Shown here: positions 8,737 to 17,672 of the stretch, in pieces | Numbering within the stretch: position 1 is the stretch's first letter | Layout: each line of letters begins with the position of its first letter | Assembly (NCBI GenBank): GCA_029781115.1 | Contig: JAKOXG010000004.1 | Location: forward strand, 124,001-188,000 | Source: Candidatus Cloacimonadota bacterium | GTDB taxonomy: Bacteria > Cloacimonadota > Cloacimonadia > Cloacimonadales > Cloacimonadaceae | DNA length: 64,000 nucleotides | Direction of reading: 5' to 3' | Notes under the pieces: model-generated | Databases searched by the model: none | What the model saw: the letters and a program-made list of their open reading frames with translations, nothing else | What the model was told of the DNA's origin: nothing | Position numbers and translations under genes: made by a program

Positions 8737-10527
8737 TTAAAATCCAAAGTAGCTTCTATTGTCTACGATCTTGGCGTCTTTCTTAACCTGCTCAAACCAG
8801 CGCCCAAAAGCGGCGTTTTCCAGCTTGTCACGCAGTCTTTTCTGCTCATCCTTATCCTTGGCAAAAGCAGCCATATCGGGTCTGACTCTCTCTTCAGCCC
8901 AGATCACGAAGGGGCCTTCCTTGGTCTTTACCAACTTGCTGTATTGCCCTGTTTTCAGTTTGAGGGCAGCTTCGGTAAATTCTTCGCTAATTGCATGAAT
9001 TTCGCTGATATAGCTCTTGTGCTTGTGTCCATTGAGCTCCACCAGAGTCCATCCGGCATCCACACCTTTGGTAAAGTAATCCGCCTGAGCGGTTTTGCTC
9101 AAGAAGTCTTGCGCTTTCTTCTCTACATTTGCGATCTTCTTATTCTTTTCCAGCCTATACTTGATCTGCAGTTTGACGGTCTCAAAATCTTCGTAATAGA
9201 CCTTTTTGTTGTCTGTGAGATAGGCCACGATATAGCGTCCGCTTCTGTCTTTCAACACGTCAGACACGGATTTCTCTCTCTTTTTGAGCATGAAATTGCG
9301 CAGCTCGGGCAGGTTACCGATGCCGGGGATACTTTCCTGATCGTGAGGCAGCCAATTGCCTTCTATCACTTCCATCTTCAGCTCTTTAGCTGCGGCATCG
9401 ATGCCCTTTTTCTTGGCTATCTTCTGAGCTTTTTCAGCGTTGGCTTCGACCTCAAGATGTGTTTGGTCTGAAGGTTCAACCTTCATCAGAATGTGAGATG
9501 CCTTGATCTTGGCGTCTGCACCGGTGGATACCACCTCATCACAACGGATGATGTGCCAACCAAAGTCTGAACGCACAGGCTTGGATACTTCGCCGGCTTT
9601 GAGGGCAAAAGCCGCTTTTTCAAATTCCGGCACCATCTGTCCTCTGCCAAACTCGCCCAATGAACCGCCATTTTGTGCTGATCCCGGGTCTTCGGAATAG
9701 GTCTCTGCCAAGGTGGCAAAGTCTTCGCCTCTCATGATGCGTTGATAAATCTGATCCATATCGGCTTTCACCAGGCTGTAGTCCCTGTCACTGGCTTTCA
9801 CTTCAAACAGCAGATATTTGATCCTGGAAGCAGGGCCTTTCTTGAATTCTGTCTCTTTATTATCTTTGTAATACTTACTTACTTCGGCCTCGCTCACGTA
9901 TACCGAATCCGCTTTATTGTAGTCGAACCACAAAGCTTTACCATTGACTTTATCATTTTCCCGGGTGTATTCAACCTTGAGGCTGTCCATGGTGATCTTG
10001 GCGTCTTTCTTGATCTTGTCCTGTAGCTTCTTACGCGGCAGATAACTGCGCATGTAGTCTTCCATGATGGCATAAAACTGTACGTCATTCTTGAGTGCAT
10101 CGATGTATTTCCTTCTGTCGAAGACGCCGTTGGTTTGCAGTTGCTCATTTTGCATCAATTCTTGAGGAGGATTGTTTTGGATCTCGGTGAGAACCTCATC
10201 GTTGGATACCTTGATCCTGTGTTTCTTAATCTGTTGTTCCCAAAGCTTTTCGTTCACCAGCTCATCCCAGGCGGAGCTCATGATCCAGCCACGGGAACTA
10301 TCGTCAATCTGTTGACCTTGGTTGCGATATCTCTCCGTGATTTCTGCAACCTTTTCTTGAAATTCTTGAACGGTTATCTTGCTACGATTCACTTTTCCCA
10401 CATAGCGTCCGCGTCCGAATAGGCCTTCTTTGAGGCCGAAAATCGTGCCACCAGCACCAGTCAATATGAAGGCTGCCGCCACGATGTAAATGACCACTTT
10501 CTGTCTTTTTCTGAGGTCGTCAAGCAT
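8737..10527 (-). CDS. PpiD/SurA-type membrane-anchored peptidyl-prolyl isomerase
   Basis: A 596-residue periplasmic folding factor held by one N-terminal membrane helix (about residues 13-33, after a short charged cytoplasmic tail), the topology of PpiD. A SurA-N-like helical chaperone domain follows. A parvulin domain lies at about residues 235-345, with signature blocks EDFATLAETYSEDPGS, GGSLGEFGRGQM and FGWHIIRCDE. A second, degenerate parvulin-like segment follows (SHILMKVEPSD). It probably assists proteins leaving the Sec translocon. The 230 bases upstream (10528-10757) hold an AT-rich leader but no promoter or terminator I can defend. Confidence 0.88.
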   Translation of the reverse strand: MLDDLRKRQKVVIYIVAAAFILTGAGGTIFGLKEGLFGRGRYVGKVNRSKITVQEFQEKVAEITERYRNQGQQIDDSSRGWIMSSAWDELVNEKLWEQQIKKHRIKVSNDEVLTEIQNNPPQELMQNEQLQTNGVFDRRKYIDALKNDVQFYAIMEDYMRSYLPRKKLQDKIKKDAKITMDSLKVEYTRENDKVNGKALWFDYNKADSVYVSEAEVSKYYKDNKETEFKKGPASRIKYLLFEVKASDRDYSLVKADMDQIYQRIMRGEDFATLAETYSEDPGSAQNGGSLGEFGRGQMVPEFEKAAFALKAGEVSKPVRSDFGWHIIRCDEVVSTGADAKIKASHILMKVEPSDQTHLEVEANAEKAQKIAKKKGIDAAAKELKMEVIEGNWLPHDQESIPGIGNLPELRNFMLKKREKSVSDVLKDRSGRYIVAYLTDNKKVYYEDFETVKLQIKYRLEKNKKIANVEKKAQDFLSKTAQADYFTKGVDAGWTLVELNGHKHKSYISEIHAISEEFTEAALKLKTGQYSKLVKTKEGPFVIWAEERVRPDMAAFAKDKDEQKRLRDKLENAAFGRWFEQVKKDAKIVDNRSYFGF

Positions 10528-10757
10528 GTATATCCTCCACTTAGGGTTGAATTTTTACTATTAAGAGACCATCTTTTTAAAATGCCTATTTTATGCAAGT
10601 GTTTTTTACACCATTATCAGACAATCAGCGTTTTTGAAACGTGTACCTTCGGGTTAAGTAACCACCCATCTACATATAAATGCAGGCATTACTAACCGTC
10701 CCAAGTCCTTTTGACAGTGCCTTTGGAGCTGCGCTCTACTTTTGAAAAAGCACTACC

Positions 10758-13607
10758 TCAAGCCTGACAATCCAGGAAGGGTCTCACCACGCCGGCTCGG
10801 ATCCTGGTATGAGGAGCCAGGTAGCCGTGTTTGCCTTCATTTGCCTTCAGTTCTTGCCAGAGAGAAGCGGACATCGCTTGATCTCCAAAAGCCCTGAGGA
10901 GCAGAACGGAGTAGGCTAAGTTCTCATTTCCTGTATTGATTACACCCAACTCCTGTCCCACAAAGGCACACAAGGTTTTCTCCTCTATATTGCTACAGAT
11001 CAGGCCGGCTATTTTCTGCTCCTTCAGTGAATTGAGAAACTCCAAGCTGGGTGCAAAAGAGCAGGTGATCAGCTTGCCATCCAGATCCTGATTGTCTATC
11101 GCAGCTGCACTGTCTATGCACAGCAAGGTGCCGCTGCTATCTTTTCCCACACCCAAGCTGCCTTCCAGCCTTTCTGCTTCATAGCGCAGAGTGACGGATT
11201 CCTCCGGCTGCAGCTCAATGATCTCGCCTCTAACGTGTGCCGGGAAGTCTATGGGGGAGGTCTTGTACTGAAGCGTAATAACGCCGGTTTTGCTGTCAAA
11301 ATGCGTCACATTCCCCGTCTGCGGAGCCTTCACAAAGGCATACCCTCCGGCCGCCTTACGACTGGCTATCACATCGCCTCTGTAGGCAAAATCTCCCACC
11401 TGTTTATTCAAATAGCGGGCTACCTGCCTGGGTTTAACGCCCAATGCTGTTGCCAGATTTATCACCGTGGGCTTGGTACTGTAATCTTGGATTTCAGAGA
11501 GCACCACCAGCCCTGTGTGATAGTCCATCATCTCAACCTTGCCTCTCACGGGGCTGATGATGTTGCGGCTCTTACGCAGATAGGATGGCCAATTGGGATC
11601 ATCAGGGATTAGAGCGATCTGCTCATCAAAATCCACCTCGTCATGGAGTTTGATTCTAAAAGAGCTCCTGATCACATCCTCGCTCAGGCCGCCGAACTTG
11701 CTGAAACCATCCACGATAAACAGCCGCGGTGGATTAAAACGATTAACAGCAATGATATCTTGGGGCTCAACCGTTTGACCCACAGAGACTTGAACCTCTC
11801 CCTTGTAGGGCAGGCGAATCTGGCGCACGAAGCTGCTTGAATCCCGAAAACAGGGATCGCTCAGCTCTTCTGTGATGCGTATATCTGCCTCTGTCACGAG
11901 GTCTTGTGCAGTTAGCTTTTGGATTCTGCTGTCCAGGATCACCGGTAGAGATGTTTTCAAAGCTTTGCTATGAGTAGAATTGCCCAGATTCACAGCCGCA
12001 GAGAGCTGGAAACTGAGTTCCTTTTCGCCCTCCGGCAGTATCTCCAAGCTGTTTGGTTGCAACTGCTTAGCTTTGCCATTTACCGTGTAGCTGAGGAAGG
12101 CCTTTTTCTGTCTTTTCGGGAAGATGGGGGCGATGTGCCAAGCCACGCTCTGCAAGCTGTCTTGAGCCAGAAGCTGTGAGGCTGCATCTGGATTTGTCTC
12201 ACTCAAGACTCCGATGTGAGGGCTGATAAAGTCTTTATCCACTTTGATTTCCGTGATGCCTTTGGGTCGCGTGGCGTTCACCACGATCATCGCTGCATCG
12301 ATGGGGTCTTCCAAATGCGCAAAAACGCCTCCGGATGCGATAATCAGGTCTATATCACTCTGCTGAAAATGGTATCTCTGCTCATATACTTGGTAATTGA
12401 ATTTAAAATCAAAGCCATCCAGATCGTTGCCGACCACCCGATCCAAAAAGCCCACCTTCTCTTGATTGAAGTGCATTTCTCTATGCCGCAACAAAGCCAA
12501 ACGGATGGCTTGGGTAGCCAAAATCTGCTCGATTTTCCTTTCCGCTTCTGTAGCCGGGATCAAGGTGGGGTTAAGGCACTTATTTCCTATATAGTTGCGC
12601 ACTTCATTAGCTGTGAATCCCTCACCCAGCATCTCCATAAAGCTTTCTTCACCCGCCTCTGTAAATACGTTCAAGGCACTGTAACTCATACCCAAGTTTG
12701 CACTTACCGTGCGCTGTAAATGCCCATTGATCTGCGAAAAGACGTCCGTGGTGGCGCCGCCCACGTCAAAGGCAAAGATGTTGCGTTGTGCCTGCCGATC
12801 GAAGAGGCTCAAGGTGTTCAAGACGCCCAAAGGAGTGGGGATGATATTGCTTTGGGTGATTTGCTTCAGCTTGTAATAACCGGGTGCCCTTTCCATCACG
12901 TTTTCCATAAAGAGGTCGCGGATTGCTTCTTGCGTGGGGCTCAGGTTTTCCACATCCATCTTGGGGCGGAGATTGGGCATGATGTGCAGGTCAAAGTCCT
13001 TGCCTATCATCTTCTTGACCAACTCAGCCGCTTCGTTGTTTCCCGCATAGAGTGTGGGGATAGGCGTATCAGTTTCGTATTTTGGCAGTGGTTTTGCCAC
13101 TCGCAGGATTTCGGCCAATCTCAACACGCTGCTCAAAGCACCGCCATCCGTGCCGCCGCACAGTAAGATCATGTCAGGGTGCAACTTGCGCATCGACATC
13201 ATCTGCTCGGCAGCTTGACGACCATCATTGATGGCGAAGGTATCCAGAATCACGCCTCCAGCACCGTAGGCGGCTCTCTGAGCGCTACTGGCGGAATCAA
13301 ACAGCGTGAGCCCGATCACCAAAATCTGCAGGCCTCCACCCGCTGAACTGCTGCTCAAATACTGAACTTCCGGCAGGAAATTGAGCCCTTCGGCATCAGC
13401 CAAGAGCTTGATTCCTGTCTTTGCCTCCAAAGCCCTGCAGGCCTCTTTGATGCCTATACAAACATCGTTTTGTGGCAATTCCACCGTGGTAGGATGCGAT
13501 GCGAGTGCCAAAAGAGCAGGCACAGAAGATCTGATATCCAACAGGATAGCCTTGGTGGCAGTGCTGCCAACATCGATAATAACGGCGTATTCATGCTTTG
13601 CAATCAT
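10758..13607 (-). CDS. MutL/GlmL-family protein with long C-terminal extension
   Basis: A 949-residue protein. The first roughly 450 residues match the MutL family, best known as the GlmL accessory protein of B12-dependent glutamate mutase: an ASKHA-type phosphate loop (IIDVGSTATKA), LLCGGTDGG, AGNNEAA and a second phosphate loop (FDVGGATTDVFS). It is not the DNA-repair MutL. The remaining 500 residues are unlike standard GlmL (about 460 in total). They are rich in beta strands and hold barrel-like segments (KGEVQVSVGQTVEPQDIIA, SPVRGKVEMMDYHTGLVV, RGDVIASRKAAGG). It is divergent from the methylmalonyl-CoA mutase operon, and no glutamate mutase genes are present. I infer a cofactor or chaperone role for a B12 mutase. 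Confidence 0.8.
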   Translation of the reverse strand: MIAKHEYAVIIDVGSTATKAILLDIRSSVPALLALASHPTTVELPQNDVCIGIKEACRALEAKTGIKLLADAEGLNFLPEVQYLSSSSAGGGLQILVIGLTLFDSASSAQRAAYGAGGVILDTFAINDGRQAAEQMMSMRKLHPDMILLCGGTDGGALSSVLRLAEILRVAKPLPKYETDTPIPTLYAGNNEAAELVKKMIGKDFDLHIMPNLRPKMDVENLSPTQEAIRDLFMENVMERAPGYYKLKQITQSNIIPTPLGVLNTLSLFDRQAQRNIFAFDVGGATTDVFSQINGHLQRTVSANLGMSYSALNVFTEAGEESFMEMLGEGFTANEVRNYIGNKCLNPTLIPATEAERKIEQILATQAIRLALLRHREMHFNQEKVGFLDRVVGNDLDGFDFKFNYQVYEQRYHFQQSDIDLIIASGGVFAHLEDPIDAAMIVVNATRPKGITEIKVDKDFISPHIGVLSETNPDAASQLLAQDSLQSVAWHIAPIFPKRQKKAFLSYTVNGKAKQLQPNSLEILPEGEKELSFQLSAAVNLGNSTHSKALKTSLPVILDSRIQKLTAQDLVTEADIRITEELSDPCFRDSSSFVRQIRLPYKGEVQVSVGQTVEPQDIIAVNRFNPPRLFIVDGFSKFGGLSEDVIRSSFRIKLHDEVDFDEQIALIPDDPNWPSYLRKSRNIISPVRGKVEMMDYHTGLVVLSEIQDYSTKPTVINLATALGVKPRQVARYLNKQVGDFAYRGDVIASRKAAGGYAFVKAPQTGNVTHFDSKTGVITLQYKTSPIDFPAHVRGEIIELQPEESVTLRYEAERLEGSLGVGKDSSGTLLCIDSAAAIDNQDLDGKLITCSFAPSLEFLNSLKEQKIAGLICSNIEEKTLCAFVGQELGVINTGNENLAYSVLLLRAFGDQAMSASLWQELKANEGKHGYLAPHTRIRAGVVRPFLDCQA

Positions 13608-13709
13608 CTTAAATCTCCCAAGATTGTCATCATGTTAGCACGATATTCAGGCTGTGATTTTAGTCAATGACAAATGCTGTGCCTCACCAAATTATGTTGT
13701 CGCAACCCT

Positions 13710-14010
13710 CACTTTACTTTCCACCGTAATACCTATTAAAATAGTAGGAGAATCTTTCAGGATCCCGGCACCGGTAATCCACGGGCAAAAATCAATATTT
13801 GACCTATTGGTGGGATAATATAAAGCAAAACCGCCCTTTTCGACCCCTCTCAAATGCCCATTCCATGCGGCTTGCCAACTCCGCCCCTGCTGCTCTCCTG
13901 CTCCTCGAGTAAGTAACGAGTAAGAAAGCAGTAGGTTACGAGGAAGAGGTAAGTGAGGGAGAATACAGATTTCGGAGGGTGGCCGGCAGCTGCGAAAAGT
14001 CAATATTTTC
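13710..14010. repeat. intergenic repeat family 1, copy A
   Basis: This roughly 300-base block recurs near 54335-54635 in the same orientation. The best core, 13863-13908, matches 54487-54532 at 44 of 46 positions by eye (CCATGCGGC...CTCCTCGA). A second anchor, AAAATAGTAGG at 13738, sits 125 bases before the core; the other copy has it 124 bases before. A third, roughly AAAGTCAAxATT, closes both copies. Between anchors the copies have drifted. A 108-codon minus-strand frame across it is not a credible gene. It lies in the 717-base gap between the MutL gene and pgk. Confidence 0.75.
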
Positions 14011-14121
14011 GCAAGCACCCGATTGTTGCAAGCAAATTTAGGCTTGAATTGAGCAGCTATTTACGGGTGAAAGAGAGGAAAAATGACCCCGAATATCTCT
14101 CTCATTTAAAATGAACAAGGA

Positions 14122-14160
14122 GCCGCCCGTCACCCACCGGCTTCATAGGAGATAGGCGGC
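14122..14160 (+). other. hairpin in the pgk upstream region
   Basis: GCCGCC (14122-14127) pairs with GGCGGC (14155-14160) across a 27-base loop, followed by ACTTTT. It could be a weak terminator, a leader structure or the end of a small RNA. I see no B12-riboswitch signature here, although the genes downstream use B12. Confidence 0.3.
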
Positions 14161-14199
14161 ACTTTTCGAGCGTCTCTATATAATGATAAAAGAAAAGCA

Positions 14200-14227
14200 T
14201 TGACGGAATAAGGCGGTCAACTTTAAT
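14200..14227 (+). promoter_or_regulatory. candidate sigma70-type promoter for pgk-mut operon
   Basis: TTGACG (14200-14205), a 16-base spacer, then TTTAAT (14222-14227), about 98 bases before the pgk start. A second TATAAT-like box lies at 14179-14184 without a matching -35. The promoter consensus of this lineage is not known to me. Confidence 0.3.
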
Positions 14228-14324
14228 AACCCAAAGCTATATTTTGGTGGCTCGTCACGCTGTCACTTAAAGCCTAACTCTTTCTAACATCGAATTTTAA
14301 AATAAGATAAATCAGGAGATTAAC

Positions 14325-15608
14325 ATGAGTGCAAATCGTATTCCGGTAGTTCCCGAGAGCCGTTTGGACGGCAAAGTGGTATTGATCCGCATGGATCATA
14401 ACGTCGTGAAAAAAGGTAAGATCAAGGACACTATGAGAATTGACAGATCAATTCCTACCTTGAAGAGAATCCTCAAAGCGGGCGGATTACCCATCGTGAT
14501 GACTCACGTGGGGCGTCCCAAAGACAAGCAAACTGGTAAGATCACCATGAGTGAAGACGATGCCGTAACGCCCATCGTTCAGTATCTGGATCAGCAGCTT
14601 TCCCTCAAGGGCTTTGTGCCTCAGATGCAGGCGCAAGATGAATTTGGCATCACCGATCTTTCACCCTTGGCAGATGCGGTGGCAAAACTGAAAAATGGCG
14701 AAGTGGATTACGTCTATCTTCCCAATACACGCTGGTTTAAGGGCGAGGAAGCCAAGGATGGAACCGAAGAGGTTTTTGCCAAGGATCTGGCCTCTTATGC
14801 CGACCTCTATGTGAACGATGCCTTTGGCTCTTGGCAGCCGCACGCCAGCACTTACAGTGTCACCAAATATCTGCCCTCCTACGCAGGCCTGTTGATGATG
14901 AATGAAATCGATAATCTGGATGCCGTTTTGCAGCCCAAGCGTCCCATGGTCGCCGTGGTCGCTGGAGCGAAGTTTGACACCAAGATTGGGCCTCTTTCCA
15001 GTCTGATTAAAACCTGTGACTACCTGGTCTTGGGTGGCGTGATCTACAATGCTTGGTTGGCTCATAAATATGGTCTGAAGATCAAGGGTGTGGGTGAGGA
15101 AGACGTAGCGCAAGCTGCCAAGTTTGCAGCTGAGATCGGCGACAAAGCCTCTCGCATCATAGAGCCCAAAGTTGTGGTGGAATCCGATAGTTTCGATACC
15201 CGCACCGATGGAAGTTGGAGATTCATCAAACCGGCGGAGCTGGAAGCGGGCACGAGCTTGGCTTACATCCTGGATGCTGCACCTGTCGCATTTACAGACA
15301 AACGAATCAAGGATGTTTTTATGGAAGCTTCCACCATCTTTGTCAACGCCGTGATGGGCTTGACCAGCCTCTTTGATGAAGGCACGGCAGCCATGTATTC
15401 CCTGATCGACCAAAACAAGAAAGCGCTCAAGATCTATGGCGGTGGAGATACCATCCAGGATTTCAAGACCCTTTTGCCTGAAATCTTTGCAGCTGCTGCA
15501 GAAGACGATAGCTACTATTTCTTCACCGGTGGAGGAGCCGTGCTCAACGCCATCGAACAGGGTTCACCCTATGGAATGAAGCCGGTGGAAGCACTGATCA
15601 AGAAATAA
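14325..15608 (+). CDS. pgk: divergent phosphoglycerate kinase
   Basis: A 427-residue member of the phosphoglycerate kinase family (3-phosphoglycerate + ATP to 1,3-bisphosphoglycerate, reversible). Family landmarks are recognisable: VLIRMDHN (usual VDFN), THVGRPK (usual SHLGRP), PNTRW (usual ENTRF), NDAFG, AGAKFDTKIG, and GGGDT with TGGGA near the C-terminus. The substrate-contact segment that normally reads AHRAHAS is WQPHAS at residues 170-175, so the conserved His-Arg is missing and one residue is lost. A good AGGAG site precedes the ATG. It is the first gene of the methylmalonyl-CoA mutase cluster, 30 bases before mutA, an unusual place for a glycolytic gene. Confidence 0.85.
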   Translation: MSANRIPVVPESRLDGKVVLIRMDHNVVKKGKIKDTMRIDRSIPTLKRILKAGGLPIVMTHVGRPKDKQTGKITMSEDDAVTPIVQYLDQQLSLKGFVPQMQAQDEFGITDLSPLADAVAKLKNGEVDYVYLPNTRWFKGEEAKDGTEEVFAKDLASYADLYVNDAFGSWQPHASTYSVTKYLPSYAGLLMMNEIDNLDAVLQPKRPMVAVVAGAKFDTKIGPLSSLIKTCDYLVLGGVIYNAWLAHKYGLKIKGVGEEDVAQAAKFAAEIGDKASRIIEPKVVVESDSFDTRTDGSWRFIKPAELEAGTSLAYILDAAPVAFTDKRIKDVFMEASTIFVNAVMGLTSLFDEGTAAMYSLIDQNKKALKIYGGGDTIQDFKTLLPEIFAAAAEDDSYYFFTGGGAVLNAIEQGSPYGMKPVEALIKK

Positions 15609-15638
15609 TATAACGAGACAATAGAAGGAGAACCTTAA

Positions 15639-17672
15639 GTGGATTCAAAGACAAAACACAAGCTTGATCTGCGCAGTGAGTTTGAACTTCACAGCTTGGA
15701 AGAATGGAAACAAGCGGTGATAGACAGCCTCAAGGGTGCAGATTTTGACAAAGTGATGCGCACCAAGACCTACGAGGGCATCACCTTGAAACCCATTTAT
15801 ACCCGTGAAGACCTGCAAGGCAAACCTTGGCTGGAAAGCACTGCCGGTCAGGCACCCTACCTCAGGGGCAGCGATGCGGACGGCTTTACCCAGCAATCTT
15901 GGACCGTGGCGCAGAGACAGGATGAGCCGGATGCTGCCGAGCTCAATTCCATCCTGCTCCATGAGCTGCAAAGGGGCTTGGGAGCTGCAAATATAAAGAT
16001 AAACCCCGATACATTGAAAGCTAAGGGTGATAACTCTGACGCAAGAGGTTTGAGACTGGATACTCTCAAAGACCTCAGCAAGGCCTTGAAAGATGTGGAG
16101 CTCAGGGCAATACCCATCATGATGCTGGGCAACCGGAGCATGATACTCCTGCAGAGCATGCTCTATGCCTGGGCAGATGAAACCGGTATGTCGCTTGATA
16201 AGCTCACCGGCGCTGTGGCCTGCGATCCCTTCCTGGATCAGGTGCCGGATTATGACACCCTTTACCAGATGCAGAAGATGAGCAAAAAGCACTCTCCCCA
16301 GCTGAGGACAATCCTCTTGGATAGTTACAAATATGAAGCCATGGGAGCCAGTGCTACCGAAGAACTTGCCTACTTCATCTCAGCTGCCCATAACATCCTC
16401 AAAGAGCTGATTCAGCGCGGTGCCAAGATAGATGACATCGCACCCAGTTTTGTGCTCAAGCTTTCCCTGGGCTCAAACTTCTTTATGGAAATCGCCAAAA
16501 TCAGGGCTGCAAGGATGCTTTGGGCTGAACTGATCAAGACTTATGGAGGCAACGAGGAAAGCCAAAAGATACACATCCATGCAGCGACCTCATCATTCAA
16601 TAAGAGCCGTTATGATGTGTGGGTCAATATGTTGCGCACCACCACCGAGAGCTTTGCCGGCGTGGTTGGTATGGTGGATAGCATGGAAGTATCAGCCTTT
16701 GACAGCACTTTGAAGCCGGCTGATGAGTTTTCCGCACGCATTGCCAGAAATCAACAGCTGATCCTGGATGAAGAGTCACACTTCAGCAAGGTGATCGACC
16801 CTGCTGGTGGCTGCTGGTATATTGAAAGCCTGGTGGCTGAGCTTTGTGACTTGAGCTGGAAGAAGATGCAAGCGATCGAAACAGCCGGTGGCTTTGAAAA
16901 GCACGTTGATTCCGGCAAGCTGTATGAAGAGCTTAAGGAGCTGGCACGCAGGCGGATAGATATGGTTAATTCACGCAGAGATGTAAAAGTAGGCGTGAAT
17001 ATGTTTGCCAATCCGCAAGATACGCTTGATTTAGCTACAGCTAAAACACCTGCCAAAAAGGTGGCTATCACAGAAAGCGGAGTTGATCTTTCTGAGCTGA
17101 ATGCCAGTAAGGATGACGTGGACAAGCTGTTTGAAGCCTTGATCAAAGCATGGCAGCAAGGCGCTACCATCCAAGAGCTGGCCAAAGCTTTGGGCCTTGA
17201 GATTCAGCTGCGTGAATACCCGCGTCTGCGCAATGTGCAAGAAGTGGAAGCCTTGAGACAGACCATCGAAGCCATGCCGCAGAAGCCTGTGATCCATCTG
17301 CTGAATATGGGTAAGGTGTTGGATTTTAAGGCCAGAGCGGATTTCTCTTCTGCCTTCTTCCAGATGTCCGGCTTTGAGCTCATCAATCCCGCCGGCTATG
17401 AAAGCTGTGAAGCGGCTATCCAAGCGGCTGCCGAGAGCAAGGCCAAAGCGGTGTGCATTTGCAGCACGGATGCGCTCTATGAAGAGCTGGTTCCCACGCT
17501 TTGCCAAGGCTTGAAGAAGCTGGAACACGCACCCATCATCATCTTGGCGGGTTACCCCAAAGACAAGGTGGAAAGTTATCAAGAAGCCGGTGTGGATGTC
17601 TTTATCCACATCCGCGCCAATGCCTATGAAACCAACAAAGAAATCTTAAGTAAAATGGGGGTGGAACTGTGA
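15639..17672 (+). CDS. mutA: methylmalonyl-CoA mutase small (beta) subunit
   Basis: A 677-residue partner of the catalytic subunit in the B12-dependent exchange of methylmalonyl-CoA and succinyl-CoA. It begins with GTG at 15639 behind AGAAGGAG. The barrel half shows [26 protein letters not shown] and [11 protein letters not shown]. The C-terminal Rossmann half lacks the DxHxxG cobalamin-binding motif, as expected for the non-catalytic subunit. It overlaps mutB by four bases (GTGA), so the two subunits are translationally coupled. Confidence 0.95.
   Translation: MDSKTKHKLDLRSEFELHSLEEWKQAVIDSLKGADFDKVMRTKTYEGITLKPIYTREDLQGKPWLESTAGQAPYLRGSDADGFTQQSWTVAQRQDEPDAAELNSILLHELQRGLGAANIKINPDTLKAKGDNSDARGLRLDTLKDLSKALKDVELRAIPIMMLGNRSMILLQSMLYAWADETGMSLDKLTGAVACDPFLDQVPDYDTLYQMQKMSKKHSPQLRTILLDSYKYEAMGASATEELAYFISAAHNILKELIQRGAKIDDIAPSFVLKLSLGSNFFMEIAKIRAARMLWAELIKTYGGNEESQKIHIHAATSSFNKSRYDVWVNMLRTTTESFAGVVGMVDSMEVSAFDSTLKPADEFSARIARNQQLILDEESHFSKVIDPAGGCWYIESLVAELCDLSWKKMQAIETAGGFEKHVDSGKLYEELKELARRRIDMVNSRRDVKVGVNMFANPQDTLDLATAKTPAKKVAITESGVDLSELNASKDDVDKLFEALIKAWQQGATIQELAKALGLEIQLREYPRLRNVQEVEALRQTIEAMPQKPVIHLLNMGKVLDFKARADFSSAFFQMSGFELINPAGYESCEAAIQAAAESKAKAVCICSTDALYEELVPTLCQGLKKLEHAPIIILAGYPKDKVESYQEAGVDVFIHIRANAYETNKEILSKMGVEL

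Noticed and set aside
10758-13607. DNA mismatch-repair MutL
   Set aside because: It has no GHKL ATPase motifs; the phosphate loops and GGTDGG motif belong to the B12-mutase accessory family that happens to share the name.
13692-14018. 108-codon minus-strand open frame upstream of pgk
   Set aside because: It lies wholly across repeat family 1, has a proline/leucine/arginine-rich composition unlike neighbouring proteins, no ribosome site, and its counterpart is not open in the second repeat copy.
14020-14324. Possible cobalamin riboswitch upstream of the B12-dependent operon
   Set aside because: I looked for the B12-box and the conserved core on both strands and found neither; only a simple GC hairpin is present.
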